Below are positions 42,389 to 50,940 of a stretch of DNA of 64,000 nucleotides, piece after piece. The notes under the pieces were generated by a model. The model made no database searches. It saw only the letters and a program-made list of their open reading frames with translations, and had not been told where the DNA came from. Positions within the stretch are counted from its first letter, which is position 1, and every line of letters starts with the position of its first letter. The translations under genes and the position numbers were made by a program. The stretch is from W0P28-013 sp963659365 (lineage in GTDB: Bacteria; Bacteroidota; Bacteroidia; Bacteroidales; Paludibacteraceae): positions 1 to 64,000 of the forward strand of contig CAVKTI010000002.1 of the NCBI GenBank assembly GCA_963659365.1, in the 5' to 3' direction.

Positions 42389-43705
42389 ATGAACAAAACC
42401 ATTTTCAAAACATTGAGTATTGCGCTGCTGGCGGTAGTTTTTGCCAGTTGCGAAGACCAAATGACGCAAAAACAGGGTGGGCAATCGTCGCTGGTGCGCG
42501 CCACCGACAGCATCGATGTGATCTATCCCGACGGCGTGAAAATTCTGTCGAAACAGGCCGAAACGCTCACTTTTGTCAATCGCTCGACAGGCGACACCAC
42601 CACCGTGAAACGCGGCGCAACCGTGGTGCTGCTCGACGGCTTGTACGACTGCAACTATGCGGCGCACATCGCCTACGACAACGACGGCACAACCGTCGAA
42701 GGCAACCTCTACGGCAGTGCTACCTCGGTGAAAATCAGCGGTGTACCGAATTTCAGCATCACCGCCTACCTGTTCGCCTCGAAAGACGATTTCATCATTG
42801 AGGAGATATTTTTCACTGGCACGCTGCAACCGTCGGGCAAGCAGTACAACGGCGACAACTTTGTGAAAATCTACAACAACACCGACCATGTGTTGTACGC
42901 CGACGGCATTGCGCTGGTCGAATCGAAATTCACTTCGACGCAAAAATGGGACTACACACCTGATATTCAGAACGATACGATGACCATTCAGGCACTCTAT
43001 GTGGTGCCGGGCAGCGGCAAAGATCACCCTGTGCAGCCGGGCGAAAGTTTCATCTTGTGCGATGTGGGCATCGACCACCGCACCGCCAATCCCAACTCGT
43101 TCGACCTGAGCCGCGCCGACTACGAATGGTACGACATTTCGAGCAGTCCGAGCAACATGGACATCGACAGCGAAACCGTGCCAAATCTCGACAAATGGTA
43201 CTGCTACACGCTCAGTTTTTGGATTCTACACAACCGCGGGTTCAAATCGTACGCTTTGGCGCGCATTCCTATCGACAAAGAGACCTATCTGACCGACTAT
43301 CTCTACACCTATCAATACACGATGCACCTTGCGGCAGGCGATTTCCCGATGGAACAGACCGCCTACAAACTGCCCAACGCGTGGATTGTCGATGGCGTGA
43401 ACTGTAGCGTCGAAGCCGTGCGCGAGTGGAACATTCTGCCGCCAAGTATCGATGCTGGCTGGACACACTGCGGCACTATCGACAAAGATGCCACGCGCTA
43501 TTTCAAAAGTGTGCGCCGCAAAATGCTCTACCTCACCGACGACGGCCGCCGTGTGCTGAAAGATACCAACAATTCGTCGGCCGATTTCAACGGCGAATGC
43601 ACGCCCTCGATTGTCGAGGAACAGAAAACCGCCATCGATGCCAACGGCACAACCGCCGCACAACGCACCTACGACGGCGTTTGGGTTATGGAAACGGAAG
43701 AATGA
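42389..43705 (+). CDS. DUF4876-like lipoprotein (lamin-tail-like domain)
   Basis: This 438-residue lipoprotein has a lipobox in VVFASC (Cys20) followed by EDQ, compatible with surface export. A beta-sandwich with FIIEEIFFTGTLQP, NFVKIYNNTDHVLYADGIAL and GESFILCDVGIDH resembles lamin-tail folds seen in DUF4876 proteins, which accompany TonB receptors. The family name is from memory. A longer frame opens at 42272, but the signal peptide sets ATG 42389. Its stop overlaps the next start (ATGA at 43702-43705). The 165-nt gap from the receptor holds a CTTCCCCCTTGGGGGATTAG module. Confidence 0.78.
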   Translation: MNKTIFKTLSIALLAVVFASCEDQMTQKQGGQSSLVRATDSIDVIYPDGVKILSKQAETLTFVNRSTGDTTTVKRGATVVLLDGLYDCNYAAHIAYDNDGTTVEGNLYGSATSVKISGVPNFSITAYLFASKDDFIIEEIFFTGTLQPSGKQYNGDNFVKIYNNTDHVLYADGIALVESKFTSTQKWDYTPDIQNDTMTIQALYVVPGSGKDHPVQPGESFILCDVGIDHRTANPNSFDLSRADYEWYDISSSPSNMDIDSETVPNLDKWYCYTLSFWILHNRGFKSYALARIPIDKETYLTDYLYTYQYTMHLAAGDFPMEQTAYKLPNAWIVDGVNCSVEAVREWNILPPSIDAGWTHCGTIDKDATRYFKSVRRKMLYLTDDGRRVLKDTNNSSADFNGECTPSIVEEQKTAIDANGTTAAQRTYDGVWVMETEE

Positions 43706-45246
43706 AGCGATTTTTCGACATAAAAACGCGACGCAAAGCGGGCTTTTGGCTTTTGCTGTTGGCATTTTTGCCAGCAGCAGCCACTGCCGCGCACCCCAAC
43801 GACAGCGTGCCAGCCAGCGGTCGCCAAACGGCCGCACTCCGCTCCGAACGGCTTTTTGCAACGAAAAGTTACGAAAATCCCGCCCTGCGGCAATGGCTCT
43901 TCGACCAGTCGCTGACGAAAGTCGTGCTGGGCGGACAATGGGAGAGCCAGCGCGAGAGTATCGTGCCGCAAAAAGGCGACGGCTACTACGGCGGAAACAT
44001 CGGCGCCACCACATTCCGACTGACCAAACGCGGCGCTGTGTGGGGCAATGCCTCGTTCGAAATCGATAAGATAACCAATGTCCAATTCAACGAAACGAGC
44101 GACTACGACCTGCTTGCGCCGTACATCATGGCCGACACGGTGGGCGGCGACCTGCACGCACAAATCTATCGGTTTGGCGGCGGTTTTGCGCTGCGACTGC
44201 CAAAAAATTTCAGCATCGGCCTGAACGCCACCTACCGCGCCAACATCGCCTACCGACAAATCGACCCACGCCCCAAAAATCTCGTTACCGACCTGCGGCT
44301 CAAACTCGGCACGGCCTACACTGCGCCCAACGGCTACCGCATCGGACTCGATGTGCAAGGCGGCCGCTACAAGCAGACCAACAGCATGAAGTTTTTCAGC
44401 GAACTGGGCGTGCCGAATGTGGTTCATCTCACGGGACTTGGCACGCACTACTACCGCTTTCAAGGCAGCAACTACGAGACCTACTACAAAGGCTACAGCG
44501 TGGGCGGCGACCTCGGGCTGCAACCGCAAAACAGCGGCTGGCATGCGGCGGTTGGCTACACTTTCCGAACTTTCGAAAAGGTCATCTCTACCCTCAACGA
44601 ACTGCCGATGGCACGCTGCGATGCGCACAAATTCACTGGCGAAATTGCCTATCTGCAAAAAGGCACAACCTTTTGGGGCGTGAAACTGAACGGCGACTAC
44701 ACACGACGACTCGGCACCGAAAATCTCTTCGACGATGCCACCGACAATATCTATCCGCAAATTGGCAGCGTGCAACAATACACCTGCTACGACTTAACCG
44801 CCTATCTTTCAGCTATTTACGGACAGCGCAACGAGCGACACGAGTGGTCGATTGCGCCGCAAATAGGCTACCTGCGCCACAACGAAAACTACTTTTTCCC
44901 AGCGCAAAATATGCAGTTCAACCACTTGGCAGCGGGCGTTGGCGGTCGCTATGCCGCCACCTGTGGGCGTTGGCGCATCGATGCTGGTTTGCATGGTGCT
45001 TTCTACGCCGATTTGGCGCACAATTTGGCTCTCGCCAACAGCAAATCGGTGTGGCAAACACCTTTCGTTCAGACTTTTAACAATTTCTCCGAACACTTTG
45101 CCCAAATCGATGCTCGCCTGCACATAGGCTACGCTTGGCGTGCCGACTTTGCGCTCTTTGCCAACATCGGCTACACCCTCGGCCTCTACCAGCACGCCCA
45201 CAACCACACACACACCCTCGAAGCCGCCATCGGCGTAGCGTTTTAG
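43702..45246 (+). CDS. DUF6850-like outer-membrane beta-barrel protein
   Basis: This 514-residue protein has a signal segment (about 12-31, AGFWLLLLAFLPAAATAAH) and then a Tyr/Gly-rich strand pattern to the C-terminus, which ends LEAAIGVAF with a terminal Phe. That matches outer-membrane barrels of the DUF6850 type that follow DUF4876 genes. The ATG overlaps the preceding stop by ATGA, so translation is coupled and this start is secure. Function unknown; probably a second pore or assembly partner of the receptor system. Confidence 0.78.
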   Translation: MKRFFDIKTRRKAGFWLLLLAFLPAAATAAHPNDSVPASGRQTAALRSERLFATKSYENPALRQWLFDQSLTKVVLGGQWESQRESIVPQKGDGYYGGNIGATTFRLTKRGAVWGNASFEIDKITNVQFNETSDYDLLAPYIMADTVGGDLHAQIYRFGGGFALRLPKNFSIGLNATYRANIAYRQIDPRPKNLVTDLRLKLGTAYTAPNGYRIGLDVQGGRYKQTNSMKFFSELGVPNVVHLTGLGTHYYRFQGSNYETYYKGYSVGGDLGLQPQNSGWHAAVGYTFRTFEKVISTLNELPMARCDAHKFTGEIAYLQKGTTFWGVKLNGDYTRRLGTENLFDDATDNIYPQIGSVQQYTCYDLTAYLSAIYGQRNERHEWSIAPQIGYLRHNENYFFPAQNMQFNHLAAGVGGRYAATCGRWRIDAGLHGAFYADLAHNLALANSKSVWQTPFVQTFNNFSEHFAQIDARLHIGYAWRADFALFANIGYTLGLYQHAHNHTHTLEAAIGVAF

Positions 45247-45618
45247 GAAATGCAGTTTCTAAGTTTTTGAGTTTCTCGCGCTGCGCGCTGTTTCTTGCTT
45301 CGCAAAGATTTTTTCTCCGCTCGGCATAGTTCAAACGAGTTTGGCACTGCGTTCGCTCATCGAAAAAATTCTGTGTTTCTTGTTGATTTGCGGAATTGGT
45401 TATTTGTTGATTTGGTATTCCAACCCCTCCGCTTCGCTCGTCCCCTTGTAAAGGGGACAGGTTCGCGCCGCTGTTGGTACAGTCCTCTCCCCTTTTCAAG
45501 GGGAGTACCTGCCGAATGGCAGGGGTAGGGTTAGAAAATAACTTAATGATTCAATAACTCAATAATTCAATTGGCTTTTCCCCCTTGGGGAAAACGGGAA
45601 AAGAGGCCAGTTCCACAC
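45247..45618. repeat. Repeat modules after the TonB operon
   Basis: No gene is seen. A family F module (about 45276-45375) is followed by family B (45422-45461), family C (45484-45532) and family D (45572-45608) modules, the same four families seen in other gaps, here in one row. Confidence 0.75.
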
Positions 45619-45664
45619 AAAAAAGTGTAGCAATTAAACCAAGGTTTTTTTGCTACACTTTTTT
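45619..45664. terminator. Strong bidirectional terminator of the TonB operon
   Basis: AAAAAAGTGTAGCAA pairs perfectly with TTGCTACACTTTTTT (15 bp) around a 16-base loop. A third copy of the left arm and loop (AGTGTAGCAATTAA) recurs at about 45787. From 45665 to 45903 the sequence is AT-rich, with no gene or clear -7 element. Confidence 0.85.
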
Positions 45665-45903
45665 GGTATCGAAATACATCGCAAAAATACGGAATAATTT
45701 CGAACCACCAAACTTTTTTGCGCAGAAAATGAGTCTTTTTGCGTTAAAAAGTGTAAATTTCTGCTGCCGCTTGCGAAATGTTCAGAAAGTGTAGCAATTA
45801 ATCGTTGGTTTATTTACGACAGTCAAAACGCACGCTTTAGCGATGAATAAAGGAAAATCTATTTAATTAACCAACTTTTAATAACAACTAAAAAGAACAG
45901 ACT

Positions 45904-47127
45904 ATGAAAAAAATCATCTCTTTCTGTTTGGCACTATTTGCCACCACCGCCCTTTGGGCTGCATTCACGCCCGCTGCTTTTACGGTTTCTGCCGACGGTA
46001 AACAGGTTTATTTTTCGCAGGGAAATCTGCAATGCTCGAGCGTTACCACAGGCGAATATGTGTGGTCTTTTGCCGAAAACCAATACGATATGCTCGGTGC
46101 TGACAATGTCAGCGGTTCTGCCCTCGCCGACAAGATTGACCTCTTTGGTTGGAGTGCAAACAATGAAACGGCAAAGTGGGGCATCAGCACCTTGACAAAC
46201 ACCGCCAAATACGCAGGCGACTTCGTGGATTGGGGGCAGAATATCGACGACGGCAACACCTACCGTACCCTGACGAAAGATGAGTGGGATTATCTGCTCA
46301 ACACTCGCACCAATGCAAGCGAAAAGCAAGGCGTTGCGCGTATCAATTTGAACGAAGACGGCACACAATATGCCAACGGTCTTATCCTTCTTCCCGACAG
46401 TTGGGTTTGCCCCGAGGACATAACCTTCAAGAGCGGTTTTGCAACTGCGAGCGAACTATATGACTACTACCAGACTTTCACGATTGACCAATGGCAAAAA
46501 CTCGAAGCCGCAGGCGCAGTCTTCTTGCCTGCTTCGGGTGACCGAGGCTACTATACTATGTATGGCGTGCAAAGCCGCGGCTCTTATTGGTGTTCTACGG
46601 CGTACGACTCGGACCACGCGCACTCACTGGGCTTCAACAAGAATGTAGCGAGCATGTCATACACACTTCTCTACCGCGGGCTGTCAGTCCGTCTCGTTCA
46701 AAATGTTAAATACGCCATTACGATTACTACCCCCGAACACGGCAATATCGCCGCCAATAAAGAACAGGCAGCCGCAGGCGAAACGGTAACACTCACCGTT
46801 ACGCCAGCCACAGGCTACGAACTCGAACAACTCGAGGTTAAAACGGTTAGCGGCGGCACTGTTACACTGTCGGAAGACCACAAATTTACCATGCCAGCCA
46901 GCAATGTAACCGTAAGTGCTACTTTCAAAGCCAAAACTGCCACTGCTCTCTCCACCGCCCAAACACTCGACCTCCGCACCGAAAGCGGTCGTGTAATTTG
47001 CACGCAAGAGTTCCAAATTTTCACGCTCACAGGCCAGAATGTTACCGAAATGAATGGTCAGTTGAATGGCGTTTACATTGTGAAAGTAGGCGAGAAGGTG
47101 CAGAAAGTTTTTGTTAGTAGCAAGTAG
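45904..47127 (+). CDS. T9SS cargo protein with FGE/FISUMP-like domain
   Basis: This 407-residue exported protein has a signal peptide (1-19). A domain of about 25-260 shows YFSQGNLQCSS, TKDEWDYLLNTR, PASGDRGYYTMYG, YWCSTAYDSDHAHSLGF and YRGLSVRLV, resembling FISUMP/C-lectin-like folds. A repeat domain (ITITTPEHGNIAANKEQAAAGE, MPASNVTVSATF) follows. The C-terminal T9SS-like tail is FQIFTLTGQNVTEMNGQLNG then VYIVKVGEKVQKVFVSSK. The last four codons are part of a repeat found elsewhere without a gene. Confidence 0.85.
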   Translation: MKKIISFCLALFATTALWAAFTPAAFTVSADGKQVYFSQGNLQCSSVTTGEYVWSFAENQYDMLGADNVSGSALADKIDLFGWSANNETAKWGISTLTNTAKYAGDFVDWGQNIDDGNTYRTLTKDEWDYLLNTRTNASEKQGVARINLNEDGTQYANGLILLPDSWVCPEDITFKSGFATASELYDYYQTFTIDQWQKLEAAGAVFLPASGDRGYYTMYGVQSRGSYWCSTAYDSDHAHSLGFNKNVASMSYTLLYRGLSVRLVQNVKYAITITTPEHGNIAANKEQAAAGETVTLTVTPATGYELEQLEVKTVSGGTVTLSEDHKFTMPASNVTVSATFKAKTATALSTAQTLDLRTESGRVICTQEFQIFTLTGQNVTEMNGQLNGVYIVKVGEKVQKVFVSSK

Positions 47128-47131
47128 CAAG
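47113..47131 (+). repeat. GTTAGTAGCAAGTAGCAAG repeat, copy 1 (in T9SS gene 3' end)
   Basis: This copy encodes the last four residues (VSSK) and the stop of the 45904 gene. Other exact copies are at 54649-54667 and 61756-61774. Confidence 0.9.
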
Positions 47132-47595
47132 ACAATTGACAATTGACAATTGATAATTGACAATGGGGCGCGGCCGTTGGCCGCGTTCCTTTTTGTGTTT
47201 GATTTGGGGGCTTTGGAATTCTTGCAGCTTGCTATTCATATCTTGCTACTGACAATTTGAAATTTGAAATCTGTAATTTGAAATTGCTGCGCTTCCGCGC
47301 AGCAAACTTCCCCCTTGGGGGATTGAGGAGGTCTTATAGATTGTAGAGCCGTCACACTGTGGCGGCTCTACTGTTTTACGGATTTACGAATTTACAGATT
47401 GACAGATTTTTCCAAATCATCAAATAACCACATCCCCAAATTCCCAAAAGAAACTTAGAAACAAAAATTGCGATAGCAATTTTGAGAAACCAGAAACTAG
47501 AAATTTGCACCACGCAACCGCCTGAAAAACAGTGGTTTTTTGATAAAATTGGCGAAAAATATGCGAAACTTGTGCATTATGCCAAAAAAATAGCG
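47132..47595. repeat. Repeat gap upstream of secDF
   Basis: No gene is seen. ACAATTGACAATTG words come first. A GCGCGGCC-GTT-GGCCGCGT hairpin with a T run (47165-47195) follows, possibly the terminator of the preceding gene. A CTTCCCCCTTGGGGGATTGAGG module (about 47307-47330) and a hairpin GTAGAGCCGTCAC...GTGGCGGCTCTAC (47343-47371) follow. An AAAATTGCGATAGCAATTTT hairpin completes it. Confidence 0.7.
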
Positions 47596-47603
47596 TAACT
47601 TTG
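47596..47603 (+). promoter_or_regulatory. -7 promoter element of secDF
   Basis: TAACTTTG, 54 nt before ATG 47658. Confidence 0.6.
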
Positions 47604-47657
47604 CGCACTAATAGTGCATTTATATCGTTAATTGTAAAAATAAACAAACAAACAGTT

Positions 47658-50600
47658 ATGCAAAACAAAGGATTTGTGAGATTATTCGCTATCGCACTGG
47701 CACTTGTCTGCTGCTTTTACCTGTCGTTTAGTTTCGTAACTTCGCGTTGGGACAATAAAGCGAAGACCGCTGCGCAGGGCGACAATCAGAAGTATTACGA
47801 ATATCTCGACAGTGTTGCTGGCGAAGAGGTGTGGCTCGGCTACACGCTCAAAGAGTGCCGCGAAAAGGAGATTAACCTTGGCCTTGACTTGAAAGGCGGC
47901 ATGAATGTCATTCTCGAAGTTTCTGTGCCCGACATTCTGCGCGCCCTTTCGGGACACAACCAAACGCCCGAATTTACACAGGCACTTGCCAACGCACAGG
48001 CACGCACCGCCAAGTCGGGTGCCGATTTTCTGACCGCTTTCAAAGAGGAATTTGAGAAAATCGACCCGAACGCACGCCTTTCGACTATCTTCAGCACCTA
48101 CGAACTGCGCGAACGCGTGCAACTGAGTTCGACCAACGCCGAAGTGATGAAAGTACTGAACGAAGAGGTGAGCAGCGCCATCGACAACTCGTTCAATGTG
48201 TTGCGCTCGCGTATCGACCGCTTTGGCGTGGTGCAACCAAATATCCAACGCCTCGATGCACAAGGCCGCATTCTTATCGAACTGCCAGGCATCAAAGAGC
48301 CAGCGCGTGTGCGTAAACTGCTGCAAGGCTCGGCCAATCTGGAGTTCTGGACAACCTACAACGCTTCGGAACTGATGCCGCTGTTTGCACAAGCCAACGA
48401 AATTATTCGCGACATCAACGGCACGCAAACCCCAAAAACAGAGGCTGCACCTAAAAAAGCCGAAACGGAAGCCGCTCCCGAAGCCGAAAATATCGACGAT
48501 TTGGCAGCCTCGCTGAAAGGTAACGCCGAAACGGCCGAAGCCACCGAAACCGACGACGCACGCTACGAAGAGTTTGTGCGCAACAATCCGCTTTTTGCGC
48601 TGCTGCACACCGAAAATAATTACGGTCCTGTGGTCGGCACAGTGCTTGCTGCCGACACCGCCAAGGTGAACGCTATGCTCGCCATCAAACAGGTGCGCGA
48701 CATTTTGCCACGCGAACTGCGCCTGAAATGGACGGTGAAACCAATAGACGAAAAAGCCAAACAGTTGGCATTCCAACTGATAGCCATCTACGCACCTAAC
48801 CTCGACGGCCGTGCGCCGCTCGAAGGCGATGTGATAACCGACGCTGGCACCGATTTCGACCAATTCACCAACGGCGCAGTCGTAAACATGAAGATGAACG
48901 CCGAGGGCGCAAAAACATGGGCGCGCCTGACCAAAGACAACATCGGCAAGTCCATCGCCATCGTACTCGACGGTTATGTCTATTCGTTCCCAACGGTGAA
49001 CACCGAAATCACGGGCGGCAGTTCGCAAATTTCGGGACACTTCACGCAGGACGAAGCCAAAGACTTGGCCAACATTCTGAAATCGGGTAAAATGCCCGCC
49101 CCAGCACGCATCGTGCAAGAAGATGTGGTTGGTCCGTCGCTCGGACAGGCCGCCATTCACGACGGTTTGATTTCGTTCGCCATCGCCTTCTGCTTGGTGC
49201 TGCTCTACATGATTTTCTACTACGGATTGATTCCTGGCCTCATTGCCGACGGCGCATTGCTCTGCAATATCTTCTTCCTGTTCGGTATTTTGGCGTCGTT
49301 CCAAGCCGTACTGACCTTGCCGGGCATTGCTGGTATCGTGCTGACTATGGGTATGGCGGTCGATGCCAATGTGCTGATTTACGAACGCGTGCGCGAGGAG
49401 TTGCGTTCGGGAAAAAATCTGAAAAAAGCCATCGCCGACGGTTACAGCAACGCACTTTCGGCCATTATCGACGCGAATGTTACCACCATTCTTACGGGTA
49501 TCATCTTGGCATGCTTCGGTACTGGTCCAATCAAAGGTTTTGCCACCACGCTGATTATTGGTATCATCACTTCGGTATTCACGGCGGTGTTCCTCACACG
49601 CTTGATTTACGAGCGCATGGCCAAGAGCGACAAAGAGCGTCATTTGGAATTTACCACAAGTTTCACACGTAACTGGTTCCAAAACACCCATTTCGACTTT
49701 GTGAAAGCACGCAAAATCGGTTACATCATTTCGGGTGTATTGATGATTGTTGCCATCGTTTCGCTCTCGACTAACGGTTTGAAACAGGGTATCGATTTCT
49801 CGGGCGGTCGTAACTATGTGGTGCGCTTCGAGCAGACAGTCGATGCCGAAGAGTTGCGCGAAACACTCGAACCTGTGTTCGAAGGCTCGCAGTTGAGCAT
49901 CATCACCATGGGCAGCGAAAACCAAGTGCGCATTTCGACCAACTATGCCGTTGGCGACAACAGCGATTCTATCGACAATGTTATCGAATCGATGCTCTAC
50001 GAAAACTTGAAACCTTACCTCAACGAGCAGGTAACCAAAGAGATGTTTGTGCAGCGTTATACGGTTGAAAATGGCGTTTATGCCGCCTCGACAGAAAACA
50101 GCCATGTCGATAACTACGGCATACAGAGTTCGCAAAAAGTGGGTCCGTCGATTGCCGACGACATCAAAGCGGCGGCCATTTGGGCGGTTATCTTTGCGTT
50201 GATAGGCATCGGACTTTACATTTTGCTGCGTTTCCGCAACTGGACCTTCTCGGTTGGTGCGGTGGTCGGCTTGATGCACGACGCGCTCTTCATCTTGGGC
50301 GTATATTCGCTCTGCTACATGTTCATGCCGTTCTCGCTCGAAATCGACCAGTCGTTCATTGCCGCCATTCTGACGGTTATCGGTTACTCCATCAACGACA
50401 CCGTGGTGGTATTCGACCGTGTGCGCGAGAATGTGGGCTTGTATCCGAAACGCCCATTTGGACGCACCATCAACGATTCGCTCAACTCCACATTGAGCCG
50501 TACTTTCAGCACCTCGTTGAGTACATTTGTGGTGTTGGTGACCATCTTCATCTTTGGCGGTGAAACTATCCGCGGATTTGTCTTTGCCATCATGCTGGGC

Positions 50601-50708
50601 GTAATCGAAGGCGTTTATTCCACGCTGTTTGTTGCCACGCCAATCACCTACGAACTGACACGCCTCAAAAATCGTAAAAAAGGCGTTGCCATCGAGGAGA
50701 AAGCGTAA
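47658..50708 (+). CDS. secDF: Fused protein translocase subunits SecD-SecF
   Basis: This 1016-residue inner-membrane protein uses the proton gradient to help Sec export. The SecD half shows NLGLDLKGGMNVILEV (about 75), GRILIELPGIKEPARV, and GPSLGQAAIHDGLISFAIAF leading to six helices with ERVREELRSGKNLKKAI. The SecF half starts near 690 (GIDFSGGRNYVVRFEQ) and has SIADDIKAAAIWAVIFALIG and SINDTVVVFDRVREN. An Ala/Glu-rich insertion (about 265-300) is present in SecD. A longer frame opens at 47601, but MQNKGFVRLFAIALALVCC is the normal start. A terminator follows. Confidence 0.96.
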   Translation: MQNKGFVRLFAIALALVCCFYLSFSFVTSRWDNKAKTAAQGDNQKYYEYLDSVAGEEVWLGYTLKECREKEINLGLDLKGGMNVILEVSVPDILRALSGHNQTPEFTQALANAQARTAKSGADFLTAFKEEFEKIDPNARLSTIFSTYELRERVQLSSTNAEVMKVLNEEVSSAIDNSFNVLRSRIDRFGVVQPNIQRLDAQGRILIELPGIKEPARVRKLLQGSANLEFWTTYNASELMPLFAQANEIIRDINGTQTPKTEAAPKKAETEAAPEAENIDDLAASLKGNAETAEATETDDARYEEFVRNNPLFALLHTENNYGPVVGTVLAADTAKVNAMLAIKQVRDILPRELRLKWTVKPIDEKAKQLAFQLIAIYAPNLDGRAPLEGDVITDAGTDFDQFTNGAVVNMKMNAEGAKTWARLTKDNIGKSIAIVLDGYVYSFPTVNTEITGGSSQISGHFTQDEAKDLANILKSGKMPAPARIVQEDVVGPSLGQAAIHDGLISFAIAFCLVLLYMIFYYGLIPGLIADGALLCNIFFLFGILASFQAVLTLPGIAGIVLTMGMAVDANVLIYERVREELRSGKNLKKAIADGYSNALSAIIDANVTTILTGIILACFGTGPIKGFATTLIIGIITSVFTAVFLTRLIYERMAKSDKERHLEFTTSFTRNWFQNTHFDFVKARKIGYIISGVLMIVAIVSLSTNGLKQGIDFSGGRNYVVRFEQTVDAEELRETLEPVFEGSQLSIITMGSENQVRISTNYAVGDNSDSIDNVIESMLYENLKPYLNEQVTKEMFVQRYTVENGVYAASTENSHVDNYGIQSSQKVGPSIADDIKAAAIWAVIFALIGIGLYILLRFRNWTFSVGAVVGLMHDALFILGVYSLCYMFMPFSLEIDQSFIAAILTVIGYSINDTVVVFDRVRENVGLYPKRPFGRTINDSLNSTLSRTFSTSLSTFVVLVTIFIFGGETIRGFVFAIMLGVIEGVYSTLFVATPITYELTRLKNRKKGVAIEEKA

Positions 50709-50726
50709 GACACCCTATTTATAACA

Positions 50727-50760
50727 AAAGAGTCTCTCAAATTTTTTGGGGGACTTTTTT
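50727..50760 (+). terminator. Terminator of secDF
   Basis: AGTCTCTC (50731-50738) pairs with GGGGGACT (8 bp with G-T pairs) around AAATTTTTT, followed by a run of six T. Confidence 0.75.
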
Positions 50761-50773
50761 GTTTTGTCAAAAA
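50741..50773. repeat. Direct repeat flanking the ATPase cassette, left copy
   Basis: The sequence ATTTTTTGGGGGACTTTTTT then GTTTTGTCAAAAAT recurs at 52451-52494 with a 10-base insertion. Here it forms the right half of the secDF terminator. Confidence 0.75.
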
Positions 50774-50791
50774 TTCAACGCTCAACCAAAA

Positions 50792-50823
50792 TTTGCACAA
50801 CCAAAACTTTTGTAGTACCTTTG
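50792..50823 (+). promoter_or_regulatory. Promoter of the AAA/DUF4143 ATPase gene
   Basis: TTTG (50792-50795), 20 nt, TACCTTTG (50816-50823). The predicted leader to ATG 50919 is about 90 nt and contains a short reading frame with tandem repeats. Confidence 0.65.
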
Positions 50824-50832
50824 CAGCGTTAA

Positions 50833-50940
50833 ATGTTTGACTTTTGTCTGAAATTAGCAAATAAAAACCCTGATTTTTGCCCAAATATAATAAATAAAAA
50901 CCTTGATTTTTGTCTGATATGTATTTTAATCGCTTGATAG
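50833..50940 (+). other. Upstream reading frame with 33-bp tandem repeat in the ATPase leader
   Basis: An ATG at 50833 opens 35 codons containing a duplicated peptide: NKNPDFC and NKNLDFC, with an earlier partial FDFCL. Underlying it is a 33-bp direct repeat (AAATAAAAACC(C/T)TGATTTTTG at 50859 and 50892), exactly eleven codons. The frame runs past ATG 50919 and stops at 50938-50940, so it overlaps the ATPase start in another frame and could regulate its translation. Confidence 0.55.

Noticed and set aside
44146..45213. Several long antisense frames inside the TonB, SecDF, Rel and T9SS genes
   Set aside because: They lie entirely opposite strongly supported genes, have no motifs or signal peptides and arise from biased codon use.
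47601..47657. Longer SecDF start at TTG 47601
   Set aside because: It overlaps the -7 element TAACTTTG at 47596-47603, so it cannot be in the transcript.
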